A stretch of DNA of 64,000 nucleotides from Tamlana sp038148895 (GTDB taxonomy: Bacteria > Bacteroidota > Bacteroidia > Flavobacteriales > Flavobacteriaceae). The translations under genes were made by a program, and so were the position numbers. Position 1 is the first letter of the stretch; every line of letters starts with the position of its first letter. The notes beneath the pieces are model-generated. The model ran no database searches. It worked only from the letters and a program-made list of their open reading frames with translations, and was not told where the DNA came from. The stretch lies in the NCBI GenBank assembly GCA_038148895.1, contig JBBVGQ010000005.1; one strand, written 5' to 3'. Below are positions 26,338 through 35,443 of the stretch, in pieces.

Positions 26338-28728
26338 ATGAGCAAATTTTTTATGGAGCATAAAACATGTTTCCACTGTGGTTTAGACGCTACATCCTCC
26401 GAAATTATTTATGATGATAAGCCATTTTGTTGTAATGGCTGCAAGACCGTTTATGAAATTTTTTCGGAAAACGACTTAACCTGCTACTACGATTTACAGC
26501 AATCACCAGGTGCTACACCAAAGGATATTGAGGGCAAATACAACTTTTTGGAAAACACCAAAATTATTGAACAATTGCTGGAGTTCAACGGTGATGATAC
26601 CCAAATTGTGACCCTTTACATTCCGCATATTCACTGTAGTTCCTGTATTTGGATATTGGAAAACCTAAACAAGCTTAACAAAGCCATCAGCGCTTCAACC
26701 GTAAACTTTGGCAAGAAAACCGTTAGAGTAACTTTTAACATGGAAGCCTTAACGTTAAAAAGTCTGGTTGGCCTTCTAAGCAGTATTGGCTACGAGCCTT
26801 TTATTAGCTTGGACGATTACAGTATTGGGAAAAAGCACGTAAACCGATCTTTGATTTACAAATTGGGTGTTGCCGGTTTTGCCTTTGGCAATGTGATGTT
26901 TTTATCGTTCCCAGAATATTTTCAGGTTGGCGAATTTTGGCTCGAGCAATTTAAACCGCTTTTTAGGTGGCTCATGTTTGCCTTTTCCTTGCCTGTGGTT
27001 GTTTATTCGGCGCAGGACTATTTTATTTCGGCATATAAAGGCTTAAAATCTAAAATTTTAAATATTGATGTGCCTATTGCCCTGGGCATTATTGTGCTGT
27101 TTTTAAGAAGCACTGCCGAAATTATTTTTGATGCGGGCTCTGGCTTTTTCGATAGTCTAACGGGCCTCGTATTCTTTTTGTTGCTCGGAAAGTTTTTTCA
27201 GCAAAAAACCTATTCATTTTTATCGTTTGAACGCGATTACAAATCCTATTTCCCCATTGGGATAACAAAAATAACTGAGGATGGCAAAGAGGAATCGATT
27301 CAAGTTTATGATATTGAAAAAGGTGATCGACTTTTAATTCGGAACGAAGAACTTATTCCGGTCGATTGCATTTTGATAAAAGGAAATGCGCAAATAGATT
27401 ACAGTTTTGTAACTGGCGAATCAAAAACCGTATCGAAACAGTCGGGCGATAAACTTTACGCCGGTGGAAAACAACTTTATGGCAGTATCGAGGTTGATGT
27501 TTTAAAATCTGTTGAGCAAAGTTATTTGACGCAACTTTGGAGCAATGATGTTTTTAAAAAGGACAAAGAATTAGTGTTTACTAACATTACCAACAAAATA
27601 AGCAAGCATTTTACCATTGCCATTTTAAGCATAGCCATTTTGGCCACTGGTTTTTGGTTTTTTGTTGATTCCAGCAAAGCGTTGAACGTGTTCACTTCAG
27701 TGCTGATTATTGCGTGCCCTTGTGCTATCGCCCTTGCAGCACCTTTTACTTTTGGCAATATTTTGCGCATTTTAGGAAAGAAGAAATTTTACCTTAAAAA
27801 TGCAAATGTGATTGAACAATTGGCCAAAATAAACACGGTTATTTTTGATAAAACAGGTACCATAACGGCAAACAAAGAAACTCAAATTGATTATGAAGGT
27901 CTAGAACTTTCCGAAACGGAAGAAATACTGCTGAAAAGCACTTTGAGAGGATCCAACCATCCTTTAAGCCGATCTTTATACAACCTTTTAGACCAACACG
28001 ATATTTTAACCCTGGATACCTACCAAGAACATTTGGGCCAAGGCATTGAAGCCAAGTACAAAAACAAACATATTAAAGTGGGTTCCGCCCCATTTGTTGG
28101 AAGCTCCAATGATGTTTCTACTTTAAATACTACAGTACATGTTAGCACGGACAACACCTATAAAGGAAAATTCACATTTTACAATGCGTATAGAAAAGGA
28201 CTGTCCAAGTTGTTCAATAAACTAAAAAAAGAATATGATTTAGTTATTCTTTCTGGCGACAACTCGGGTGAGAAAGAAAATCTGACTAAGCTGCTTCCTG
28301 CAAAAACAAAGCTGCTCTTTAACCAAAAGCCTCAAGACAAACTTGATTATATCAAGTACCATCAAAGTGAAGGCGCCAATGTTTTAATGGTTGGTGATGG
28401 TCTGAATGATGCCGGCGCATTGGCACAAAGCAATGTGGGCATTGCCATTTCTGAGAATGTTAATGTGTTCTCACCGGCGTGTGATGCCATTTTGGATGCC
28501 TCAAAATTCAATCAGTTGTACCATTATATCAAGGTCTCGAAATCAGCCATCAAAATAATTAAATGGAGTTTTTTGCTCTCGTTTATTTATAACTGTATTG
28601 GGCTTTATTTTGCAGTAACGGGGCAATTGTCTCCCGTGGTAGCAGCCATTTTAATGCCTTTAAGTTCCATAAGTATTGTGGCATTTACAACTGTTTGCAC
28701 CAACATTGTTGGAAAAAAATTGAAATAA
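26338..28728 (+). CDS. ccoI: Copper-translocating P-type ATPase for cbb3 oxidase assembly
   Basis: A CcoI/FixI-type P1B ATPase that supplies copper for the binuclear centre of cbb3 oxidase. A cysteine-rich N-terminal segment (CFHC at 11-14, CCNGC at 31-35) precedes a heavy-metal-associated domain with CSSC (C100, C103). The membrane motif is CPC (C460-C462), the phosphorylation site DKTGT (D504), and the hinge GDGLNDAGAL. About eight membrane helices are expected. A second ATG at 26353 would leave a longer leader behind the promoter and may be the true start. It precedes the cco genes, which have their own promoter. Confidence 0.95.
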   Translation: MSKFFMEHKTCFHCGLDATSSEIIYDDKPFCCNGCKTVYEIFSENDLTCYYDLQQSPGATPKDIEGKYNFLENTKIIEQLLEFNGDDTQIVTLYIPHIHCSSCIWILENLNKLNKAISASTVNFGKKTVRVTFNMEALTLKSLVGLLSSIGYEPFISLDDYSIGKKHVNRSLIYKLGVAGFAFGNVMFLSFPEYFQVGEFWLEQFKPLFRWLMFAFSLPVVVYSAQDYFISAYKGLKSKILNIDVPIALGIIVLFLRSTAEIIFDAGSGFFDSLTGLVFFLLLGKFFQQKTYSFLSFERDYKSYFPIGITKITEDGKEESIQVYDIEKGDRLLIRNEELIPVDCILIKGNAQIDYSFVTGESKTVSKQSGDKLYAGGKQLYGSIEVDVLKSVEQSYLTQLWSNDVFKKDKELVFTNITNKISKHFTIAILSIAILATGFWFFVDSSKALNVFTSVLIIACPCAIALAAPFTFGNILRILGKKKFYLKNANVIEQLAKINTVIFDKTGTITANKETQIDYEGLELSETEEILLKSTLRGSNHPLSRSLYNLLDQHDILTLDTYQEHLGQGIEAKYKNKHIKVGSAPFVGSSNDVSTLNTTVHVSTDNTYKGKFTFYNAYRKGLSKLFNKLKKEYDLVILSGDNSGEKENLTKLLPAKTKLLFNQKPQDKLDYIKYHQSEGANVLMVGDGLNDAGALAQSNVGIAISENVNVFSPACDAILDASKFNQLYHYIKVSKSAIKIIKWSFLLSFIYNCIGLYFAVTGQLSPVVAAILMPLSSISIVAFTTVCTNIVGKKLK

Positions 28729-28756
28729 TGGAATGCACCTAATTGGGCGGATAGGT

Positions 28757-28844
28757 GCGTTAGGGATTGCAGTGAATAGCTTTTGGCGAGGTGTGCATCG
28801 AGCCAAAACTTGAAACGGAAAGCCCGACCTGATAGGGTAACGCC
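28757..28844 (+). ncRNA. Structured intergenic element, copy A
   Basis: GCGTTA (28757-28762) pairs with TAACGC (28838-28843). Inside are a hairpin TTTTGGC/GCCAAAA and a short CC/GG hairpin, with conserved unpaired blocks GGGATTG and GGAAAGCCCGACC. Two more copies occur at 34034 and 44012 with compensating changes. It starts 28 nt after the ccoI stop in sense orientation and ends 31 nt before the cco promoter. It could be a 3'UTR RNA or a small repeat; the function is unknown. An additional GCACCT/AGGTGC stem lies just 5' (28735-28758). Confidence 0.55.
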
Positions 28845-28875
28845 AAAACAAAAAATAAATAAAAAAAGATGAAAT

Positions 28876-28919
28876 ATGACAAATGTCATCTTTTGGACAG
28901 AAGTATGAAAGTACTTTTG
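28876..28919 (+). promoter_or_regulatory. ccoS-ccoNO promoter with FNR-like palindrome
   Basis: ATGAC-AAAT-GTCAT (28876-28889), 22 nt, then TACTTTTG (28912-28919). A TTTG at 28892 may be a -33 element. Placing transcription start about 6 nt after the -7 element puts the palindrome centre near -42, the position of class II activators. The leader to ccoS would be about 14 nt. Confidence 0.7.
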
Positions 28920-28939
28920 AATCGTAACTTCAAACAGGT

Positions 28940-29125
28940 ATGAGTGTTATATATATTTTATTAGCCATAAGCATTGTTGTGGCCGTATGTTTCTTTTTTG
29001 CCTTTGTACTGGCGGTAAAAAAAGGGCAATACGACGATAGCTACACGCCTTCTGTGCGTATGCTTTTTGAAGATGAACTGGTAAAAGAAAAATCCGATAA
29101 ATCAATACTAACCAAAAAAGATTAA
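28940..29125 (+). CDS. ccoS: cbb3-type oxidase assembly protein CcoS
   Basis: A 61-residue protein with one N-terminal membrane helix (residues 2-27) followed by a short charged tail containing KKGQYDD, as in CcoS/FixS. It is required for cofactor insertion into the catalytic subunit. It is first in the cco operon, 11 nt before ccoNO and directly behind the FNR-like promoter. The small size and position support the call despite few conserved residues. Confidence 0.88.
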   Translation: MSVIYILLAISIVVAVCFFFAFVLAVKKGQYDDSYTPSVRMLFEDELVKEKSDKSILTKKD

Positions 29126-29136
29126 CAACTATAATT

Positions 29137-31323
29137 ATGGAAATGCAACAGTTTCATTACGATAACAAAATCGTTAAAAATTTCTTATACGCGACCATGC
29201 TTTGGGGCGTTGTGGGAATGCTGGTGGGTTTACTGCTGGCATTTATGTTTTTATTCCCAAATTTAACCGACGGCATTTCGTGGTTAAGTTTCGGTAGATT
29301 GCGCCCACTGCACACCAATGCGGTTATTTTTGCCTTTGTAGGTAATGCCATTTTTGCCGGTGTTTACTATTCTGCACAGCGTTTGTTAAAGGCCAGAATG
29401 TTTAGCGATGTACTGAGCAAAATTAACTTCTGGGGCTGGCAACTTATTATTGTATCGGCCGCATTAACGCTTCCTTTGGGTATTACCACATCAAAGGAAT
29501 ATGCTGAATTAGAATGGCCTATTGATATTGCCATTGCATTGGTTTGGGTTGTTTTTGGCTGGAATTTAATCGGTACTATTTTAAAAAGAAGACAACGCCA
29601 TTTGTACGTTGCTATTTGGTTTTACATTGCCACGTTTGTAACAGTTGCCGTACTACATATTTTTAATAGCTTAGAGTTACCTGTAAGTGCACTAAAAAGT
29701 TACTCTGTTTATGCAGGCGTGCAAGATGCTTTAGTACAGTGGTGGTATGGCCATAATGCGGTAGCCTTCTTCTTAACCACACCGTTTTTAGGCTTAATGT
29801 ATTACTTTGTGCCCAAGGCCGCAAATAGACCCGTGTATTCATACAGACTTTCTATAGTCCACTTTTGGTCGTTAATCTTTATTTATATCTGGGCCGGACC
29901 TCACCATTTATTATATACCGCTTTACCCGAATGGGCACAAAATTTAGGTACTACATTTTCTATAATGTTATTAATGCCTTCTTGGGGTGGTATGATAAAC
30001 GGTTTATTGACTCTTCGAGGTGCATGGGACAAAGTAAGAACTGACCCTGTTTTAAAATTCATGGTAGTAGCTATTACCGGATACGGTATGGCAACCTTTG
30101 AAGGACCAACACTATCATTAAAAAATGTAAATGCGATTGCCCACTTTACAGATTGGATTATTGCCCACGTACATGTAGGGGCGTTGGCTTGGAATGGCTT
30201 CCTTACTTTTGGTATGATTTACTACTTAGTGCCTAGATTATTTAAAACAAAATTATACTCTTTAGCACTGGCAAATCTACATTTCTGGATAGGCACCTTG
30301 GGCATTATTATGTATGCATTGCCTATGTACGTTGCAGGATTTACACAAGCAAGTATGTGGAAACAATTTAATCCTGATGGTACGTTAACTTACGGTAACT
30401 TTTTGGAAACCGTAACCGAAATTATCCCAATGTACTGGATGCGCGCCATCGGTGGAACCTTGTTTATCACAGGTATGCTTATTATGATATACAACGTAAT
30501 TGTTACCATAAAACAAGGCAGTAAAGTTGAAAACGAGTTGGCAGAAGCCCCAGCTCTTGAACGTGTTACCAAAAAACGAACTGCAAGCGAAGGATGGCAT
30601 ACATGGTTGGAAAGAAGACCAATTCAATTAACCATCTTGGCTACGGTTGCCATTTTAATTGGTGGTATTGTTCAGATTGTACCAACCATTATGGTAAAAT
30701 CCAACATCCCAACTATTGCCAGTGTTCAACCATATACTCCACTTGAACTGGAAGGCCGCGACATTTATATCCGTGAGGGCTGCGTGGGCTGCCATTCACA
30801 AATGATTCGTCCATTTAGAAGTGAAGTAGAGCGTTATGGCGAGTATTCAAAAGCTGGCGAATATGTTTACGACCATCCGTTCCTTTGGGGAAGTAAACGT
30901 ACAGGACCCGATTTACATCGTGTTGGAGGCAAATATTCAGACAACTGGCATTTCAACCACATGTACGACCCACAAAGCACTTCTTCTGGTTCTATTATGC
31001 CTCGTTATCCTTGGTTGATAAAAAGTGAACTGGACAAATCGCAAACCGAAGCCAAAATGAAAACCATGGTTTCTTTGGGCGTACCTTATTCAGATGAAGA
31101 CATTGCCAAGGCTCAAGAAAGCATGGCTACCCAAGGAGAGCAAATAGAACAAAACCTTTATAGTGATCCTGATTTCGCAAAAACCTACGAAGCGGACAAA
31201 AAATATGCCGCTGAAAACGGCGAACCATTTGTCGAAATGAAAAACAGGGAAATAACAGCGCTTATTGCTTATTTACAGCGATTGGGAACTGATATTAAAG
31301 TAGAAGCAACAGCACAAAACTAA
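29137..31323 (+). CDS. ccoNO: Fused cbb3 cytochrome c oxidase subunits I and II (CcoN-CcoO)
   Basis: The high-affinity terminal oxidase that reduces oxygen at low tension. Residues 1 to about 480 form the multi-helix CcoN haem-copper subunit, with conserved histidines in RPLHTNAV, WWYGHNAV, WAGPHHLL and HFTDWIIAHVHVGAL. From about residue 500 a membrane anchor and a CcoO domain follow, with the c-haem motif CVGCH (C549, C552, H553) and the typical IRPFRSEVERYGEYSKAGE. The CcoN-CcoO fusion is characteristic of Bacteroidota. It lies in the operon ccoS-ccoNO-ccoQ-ccoP-ccoG-ccoH. Confidence 0.96.
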   Translation: MEMQQFHYDNKIVKNFLYATMLWGVVGMLVGLLLAFMFLFPNLTDGISWLSFGRLRPLHTNAVIFAFVGNAIFAGVYYSAQRLLKARMFSDVLSKINFWGWQLIIVSAALTLPLGITTSKEYAELEWPIDIAIALVWVVFGWNLIGTILKRRQRHLYVAIWFYIATFVTVAVLHIFNSLELPVSALKSYSVYAGVQDALVQWWYGHNAVAFFLTTPFLGLMYYFVPKAANRPVYSYRLSIVHFWSLIFIYIWAGPHHLLYTALPEWAQNLGTTFSIMLLMPSWGGMINGLLTLRGAWDKVRTDPVLKFMVVAITGYGMATFEGPTLSLKNVNAIAHFTDWIIAHVHVGALAWNGFLTFGMIYYLVPRLFKTKLYSLALANLHFWIGTLGIIMYALPMYVAGFTQASMWKQFNPDGTLTYGNFLETVTEIIPMYWMRAIGGTLFITGMLIMIYNVIVTIKQGSKVENELAEAPALERVTKKRTASEGWHTWLERRPIQLTILATVAILIGGIVQIVPTIMVKSNIPTIASVQPYTPLELEGRDIYIREGCVGCHSQMIRPFRSEVERYGEYSKAGEYVYDHPFLWGSKRTGPDLHRVGGKYSDNWHFNHMYDPQSTSSGSIMPRYPWLIKSELDKSQTEAKMKTMVSLGVPYSDEDIAKAQESMATQGEQIEQNLYSDPDFAKTYEADKKYAAENGEPFVEMKNREITALIAYLQRLGTDIKVEATAQN

Positions 31324-31341
31324 CCATCAAAACAAAGCATC

Positions 31342-31527
31342 ATGTTAAAATTTGTAAAAAACCATATGGAGAGCATTACGGGGATTGAGATATACCCCAT
31401 AATTTCCCTACTCATTTTTTTCACCTTTTTTGTGGTTCTTTTTTGGTGGGTATTTACTGCGAAAAAAGACTATATAAAAAAAGTTAGCAACATTCCATTA
31501 GACAACCAAAACGACGATATATTATGA
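31342..31527 (+). CDS. ccoQ: cbb3 oxidase subunit CcoQ/FixQ
   Basis: A 61-residue protein with a single transmembrane helix (about residues 19-40, ISLLIFFTFFVVLFWWVF) and a charged C-terminus. It lies 18 nt after ccoNO and overlaps the ccoP start by 4 nt, implying translational coupling. CcoQ stabilises the complex elsewhere. Conservation is low, so the call rests on size, topology and position. Confidence 0.85.
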   Translation: MLKFVKNHMESITGIEIYPIISLLIFFTFFVVLFWWVFTAKKDYIKKVSNIPLDNQNDDIL

Positions 31528-32486
31528 GACGATCATTCCCATCTTGGATAAGAGTTCCTGTAACATTCTTTATAATTTTTGGAGCGGTAGAATATTTTAT
31601 CGATTCAGGCGAAAAACCGGCATTTGTTGAATACCCTGCCGTTATGTTGTTCCTGTTTTTAGTGCTTCTCATATTAATCGCCATTGAAGCCATAGTTAGC
31701 GCTTTGGAAAACGTTATGCTCCATAAATTGGATGAAGAAGCCAAAGCCCGCTTTTTGGCCGAGAAAGAGAAAGCATACCAGTTTACTTGGTTGAAAAACA
31801 TTTACAAGAAACTCTTAGGACAAAAACCAATAGAAGAAGAAGGTGAGATTATTTTAGACCACAATTATGATGGCATAAAAGAATTGGACAATAGTTTACC
31901 ACCCTGGTGGCTGTACGGTTTTTACGCCAGTATCATTTTTGCCGCCGTGTACCTATTAAGATACCATGTGTTTGATGGCCCAGGTCAGTTTGACGAATTG
32001 GAATCTGAACTAGCCCAAGCCAAACTAGACTTGGAAGATTACAAAAAAACAGCCAAGGATTTGGTAGATTTCAATACCGTTGAAGTTTTGGTGGATGCAG
32101 CCGATTTAAAAGCTGGCGAAAACATTTTCCAAACCAATTGTATTGCATGCCACAAAGCTGATGGCGGTGGTGGCATAGGGCCAAACTTAACCGATGAATA
32201 TTGGATTTTGGGCGGAGGCATAAAAAATGTTTTCCACACCATTTCAGAAGGCGGTCGTTCGGGTAAAGGTATGATTGCTTGGAAACAAAGTTTGAAGCCT
32301 TACGAAATTGCACAGGTTGCAAGTTATGTGTTGCAATTTCAAGGCACAACGCCAACAGAACCCAAAGAACCTGAAGGCGACCTTTGGACTAACGACGAAG
32401 TAAAAGCAGAAAAATCAGAAACATCTGAAATAACAGAAATAGAGGTTACAGAAGTTGACTCTACAGCAACACTTAAGGCTGATTAA
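31524..32486 (+). CDS. ccoP: cbb3 oxidase cytochrome c subunit CcoP, monohaem form
   Basis: Two N-terminal membrane helices, a cytoplasmic loop, a third helix (WWLYGFYASIIFAAVYLL) and a periplasmic cytochrome c domain. Only one CXXCH is present (CIACH, C206-H210), with a later methionine (GKGMIAWK) as a likely axial ligand. Proteobacterial CcoP has two haems; this version has one haem plus an N-terminal extension. The C-terminal 35 residues are acidic and Thr/Glu-rich. It overlaps ccoQ by 4 nt and delivers electrons to the fused CcoNO subunit. Confidence 0.93.
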   Translation: MRRSFPSWIRVPVTFFIIFGAVEYFIDSGEKPAFVEYPAVMLFLFLVLLILIAIEAIVSALENVMLHKLDEEAKARFLAEKEKAYQFTWLKNIYKKLLGQKPIEEEGEIILDHNYDGIKELDNSLPPWWLYGFYASIIFAAVYLLRYHVFDGPGQFDELESELAQAKLDLEDYKKTAKDLVDFNTVEVLVDAADLKAGENIFQTNCIACHKADGGGGIGPNLTDEYWILGGGIKNVFHTISEGGRSGKGMIAWKQSLKPYEIAQVASYVLQFQGTTPTEPKEPEGDLWTNDEVKAEKSETSEITEIEVTEVDSTATLKAD

Positions 32487-32517
32487 TAGCAAACAAACAA
32501 CTTCAAACTAAACCACT

Positions 32518-32550
32518 AAACCTGTCAGATTATAAAAATCTGGCAGGTTT
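32518..32550 (+). terminator. Hairpin between ccoP and ccoG
   Basis: Two 14-nt arms (32518-32531 and 32537-32550, one G-U pair) enclose a 5-nt loop. It ends 20 nt before the ccoG GTG. It has A's on the left and only a short T run on the right, so it may be a weak terminator or an mRNA-stabilising hairpin within the operon. Confidence 0.55.
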
Positions 32551-32570
32551 AAAATGAAAACACACACAGA

Positions 32571-33995
32571 GTGGAAACCCCAGACAACGAAATATTTAGA
32601 GACTCCATTGGAACGATTAACGAAGAAGGTAATCGTGCTTGGGTGTACCCCAAAAAACCCAGTGGAAGATTCTATGACTACCGAAAATGGGTCAGTTATT
32701 TCTTGTTGGCGTTTTTGTTCCTTTCACCGTTCATTAAAATAAATGGGAATCAATTTTTAATGTTCAACGTTTTGGAACGCCGGTTCAATATTTTCGGTTT
32801 TCCGTTTTGGCCGCAAGATTTTCATTTGTTTGTCATTTCCATGATTATTGGCGTGATGTTTATTACGCTTTTCACAGTGGCCTTTGGCCGTATTTTCTGC
32901 GGATGGATTTGTCCACAAACTATTTTTATGGAAATGGTTTTCAGACGCATCGAGTACTGGATTGATGGAGATAGAAACAAACAACGTAAACTGGACCAAC
33001 AAAAATGGGATGCCGAAAAAATAAGGAAACGACTTTTAAAATGGTTTATTTTTTTGGTGATATCCTTTTTAATTGCCAATATATTTTTGGCCTATTTAAT
33101 TGGCAGCGACAAACTTATAAGATACATTACCGAAGGTCCGTTAAACCATTTAAGCACCCTGTTCCCACTGCTCATTTTTACGGCAGTATTTTACTTCGTG
33201 TTTGCTTGGTTTAGAGAACAGGTATGTGTTATAGCCTGCCCTTACGGAAGGCTGCAAGGTGTTTTATTGGACAACAAATCAATTGTTGTTGCTTATGATC
33301 ATAAACGCGGTGAAGCAGAAAATGGCAGAAAGAGTTTCAGGAAAAATGAAGACCGCGATGCCCTTGGCTATGGTGATTGTATAGACTGTTTGCAGTGTGT
33401 GCATGTTTGCCCAACCGGAATTGACATTAGAAACGGCACGCAATTGGAGTGCGTTAATTGTACCGCATGTATTGATGAATGCGACCATATTATGGAAAGC
33501 ATCAACAAACCAAAAGGCTTGATTAGATACGCCAGCGAGGATAATATTGAAAAGAAAGCTCCTTTTAGATTAACCGCCCGAATGAAAGGCTATATAGCGG
33601 TTTTAACCATTTTAATTGGTTTGTTGACTGGCATGCTTTTCTTGAGAAATGATGTAGAAGCCACTATTTTAAGGTTACCTGGACAATTGTACGAACATAA
33701 AGAAAACAACATTATAAGCAACGTATTCACCTATAAATTGGTGAACAAAACAACTCAAGATATTGAGGACGTGAGCTTAAAATTAATATCCCAAAAAGGT
33801 GAATTGAAATTGGTATCAACAACTGAAACCATAACCGTGCCGAAACAAGGCTTTGCCGAGGGTACATTGTTCATAGAAATAAACAACTCGGCATTGTCGG
33901 GCGATAGAAATAAAATTAAAATTGGTGTTTACCAAGGCGATGAACTTATTGAAACCACAACGGCCAATTTTTTAGGGCCACGTAGTTATAGATAA
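32571..33995 (+). CDS. ccoG: cbb3 oxidase assembly protein CcoG (FixG-type polyferredoxin)
   Basis: A membrane protein involved in Cu(II) reduction for cbb3 assembly. It has about five membrane helices, the motifs CGWICPQ and CVIACPYGR, and two [4Fe-4S] ferredoxin-type clusters (CIDCLQCVHVCP and CVNCTACIDECD), then a C-terminal immunoglobulin-like domain from about residue 370. The start is the GTG at 32571, giving METPDNE, the usual N-terminus of the family. The ATG at 32554 is in another frame. At 474 residues it has normal length. Confidence 0.94.
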   Translation: METPDNEIFRDSIGTINEEGNRAWVYPKKPSGRFYDYRKWVSYFLLAFLFLSPFIKINGNQFLMFNVLERRFNIFGFPFWPQDFHLFVISMIIGVMFITLFTVAFGRIFCGWICPQTIFMEMVFRRIEYWIDGDRNKQRKLDQQKWDAEKIRKRLLKWFIFLVISFLIANIFLAYLIGSDKLIRYITEGPLNHLSTLFPLLIFTAVFYFVFAWFREQVCVIACPYGRLQGVLLDNKSIVVAYDHKRGEAENGRKSFRKNEDRDALGYGDCIDCLQCVHVCPTGIDIRNGTQLECVNCTACIDECDHIMESINKPKGLIRYASEDNIEKKAPFRLTARMKGYIAVLTILIGLLTGMLFLRNDVEATILRLPGQLYEHKENNIISNVFTYKLVNKTTQDIEDVSLKLISQKGELKLVSTTETITVPKQGFAEGTLFIEINNSALSGDRNKIKIGVYQGDELIETTTANFLGPRSYR

Positions 33996-34033
33996 GAGCG
34001 AGGCTTTAGGCTGTAACAAAACTTTCGGCTGTT

Positions 34034-34121
34034 GCATTAGGGATTGCAGTGGCATCCTTTTTTAAGGTACAAGAAAAAGATATAGCGGAAAGCCCGACCC
34101 GAAGCAACGAGGGTAATGCCC
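34034..34121 (+). ncRNA. Structured intergenic element, copy B
   Basis: The closing helix is GCATTA (34034-34039) with TAATGC (34114-34119); copies A and C have GCGTTA/AACGC, so both strands changed together. The inner hairpin CTTTTT/AAAAAG replaces TTTTGGC/GCCAAAA. The unpaired blocks GGGATTGCAGTG and GGAAAGCCCGACCC are kept. It begins 39 nt after the ccoG stop, in sense orientation, and ends before ccoH. Confidence 0.55.
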
Positions 34122-34140
34122 TGAAAAACAATAATAAGAC

Positions 34141-34157
34141 CCTGAAACAAGTTCAGG
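34141..34157. repeat. Short perfect hairpin repeat before ccoH
   Basis: CCTGAA-ACAAG-TTCAGG with flanking GACC and GATGAC. This sequence type is a common dispersed repeat in Bacteroidota intergenic regions. It sits 21 nt upstream of the ccoH start and may stabilise or attenuate the transcript. Confidence 0.5.
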
Positions 34158-34177
34158 ATGACAAAAAAAACAACATT

Positions 34178-34624
34178 ATGAAAATTAATTGGGGAACCGG
34201 AATTGTAATAGCCTTTATAGGTTTTATAAGCTTCATCATGTACTTCATCATTACCATGAGCGTTAGCGATAAGTACAATCATGATTTGGTAACGGAAGAT
34301 TATTATGCCGAAGAGCTCAAATACCAAAATGATATCGATAAGTTGAAAAATGCCAATGATTTGGAAACCAACATCAGTTTTGAAAAAACTGCTGAAGGAT
34401 TGCTAATTAATTTCCCTGAAGATTTAGAATATAAAAAGATTACTGGAAAAATGTTCCTATATAGGCCATCTAACAAACAACTAGACTTTGAAACTGCAAT
34501 TTCTCTGTCTAAACCATACTTGCTCATACCTGACAATCGTTTGGTAGATGGCCGCTGGAACATTAAAGTAGATTGGAAATACCAAGATAAATCTTACTTG
34601 TACAAAGAAACAATAAATTATTAA
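34178..34624 (+). CDS. ccoH: cbb3 oxidase assembly protein CcoH (FixH)
   Basis: A 148-residue protein with one N-terminal membrane helix (GIVIAFIGFISFIMYFIITM) and a periplasmic domain containing DLVTEDYYAEELKYQ, the FixH hallmark. The start is the ATG at 34178. An open frame to 34049 exists only because it reads through the structured element and hairpin repeat upstream. The next gene starts 1 nt after its stop. CcoH interacts with CcoN during oxidase maturation. Confidence 0.92.
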   Translation: MKINWGTGIVIAFIGFISFIMYFIITMSVSDKYNHDLVTEDYYAEELKYQNDIDKLKNANDLETNISFEKTAEGLLINFPEDLEYKKITGKMFLYRPSNKQLDFETAISLSKPYLLIPDNRLVDGRWNIKVDWKYQDKSYLYKETINY

Positions 34625-34625
34625 T

Positions 34626-35327
34626 ATGTTAATTTCAGCATTTGTTTTAGGGTTGCTGGGCAGTTTCCACTGTGTGGGAATGTGCGGCCCTATTGCATTT
34701 ATGCTTCCGGTTGATAGAACAAATAACTTTAAAAAACTATCACAAATCACCATTTACCATGTTGGCCGGTTGCTTGCCTATAGCATCATTGGGTTGATTT
34801 TCGGTCTCATTGGAAAAAGTCTCTATATTTTTGGTTTCCAGCAGCAACTATCAATTATTATTGGCATAATAATGATTTTAATTGTGCTGATTCCACAAAA
34901 AACCTTCAACAAATACAACGTTACAAAACCAATTTACAAACTCATTAGCAAAGTAAAGTCCGCTTTGGGCAATGCCCTAAAAAGAAAACGAACCGATACA
35001 TTTTTAACCATTGGATTTCTTAATGGGTTTTTACCTTGTGGTTTGGTTTACATGGCTATTTTTGCTTCTATTGCCAGTGGCAATGCATTGAACGGCAGCA
35101 TCTACATGGCTGTTTTTGGTCTTGGAACCATTCCTTTAATGACAACAGCCATATATTTTAGTCAGTTTTTAAAAGGCACTGCTAGACAGCGTATTCAAAA
35201 AACCATTCCTGTTTTTGTTGTGCTTATCGGTATCCTATTTATTCTTCGCGGATTGGGATTGGGCATTCCATACATTTCTCCCGAACCTGTTTATGATATG
35301 GTTTCAAATGGCATGAGCTGCCACTAG
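34626..35327 (+). CDS. SafE/TauE-like membrane protein linked to cbb3 biogenesis
   Basis: A 233-residue protein with six or more hydrophobic helices. It has the duplicated motifs GLLGSFHCVGMCGPIA (cysteines 17 and 21) and GFLNGFLPCGLVYMA (cysteine about 138), as in COG2836 proteins related to DsbD/CcdA. It begins 1 nt after ccoH and ends the cco operon. Family members near cbb3 genes are implicated in copper or redox handling during oxidase assembly; the exact role is unproven. 'Sulfite exporter' in its usual annotation is a family name only. Confidence 0.85.
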   Translation: MLISAFVLGLLGSFHCVGMCGPIAFMLPVDRTNNFKKLSQITIYHVGRLLAYSIIGLIFGLIGKSLYIFGFQQQLSIIIGIIMILIVLIPQKTFNKYNVTKPIYKLISKVKSALGNALKRKRTDTFLTIGFLNGFLPCGLVYMAIFASIASGNALNGSIYMAVFGLGTIPLMTTAIYFSQFLKGTARQRIQKTIPVFVVLIGILFILRGLGLGIPYISPEPVYDMVSNGMSCH

Positions 35328-35346
35328 GCGAAACATTTAATTTTTC

Positions 35347-35425
35347 ATCAATAGGCTTTATTGATTCTATATCAATAAAATTGATAGTTTATATTTCATT
35401 TTTAATAGTATTACTATTATATTTG
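35347..35425 (+). promoter_or_regulatory. TetR-operon promoter with repeated half-sites
   Basis: Four half-sites alternate: ATCAAT (35347), ATTGAT (35360), ATCAAT (35371), ATTGAT (35380). The middle pair forms ATTGAT-N5-ATCAAT. A second perfect palindrome, AATAGTA-T-TACTATT (35404-35418), abuts a -7 element TATATTTG (35418-35425). The TetR protein probably binds one of these to control its own operon. Confidence 0.5.
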
Positions 35426-35443
35426 CGCTTATATATTTTAATT

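Noticed and set aside
32554..32742. ATG-started frame just ahead of ccoG
   Set aside because: It is in a different frame from ccoG and overlaps its N-terminus; the GTG-started ccoG frame has full family similarity.
34049..34177. N-terminal extension of ccoH
   Set aside because: It reads through structured element B and a hairpin repeat; the FixH-like sequence starts at 34178.
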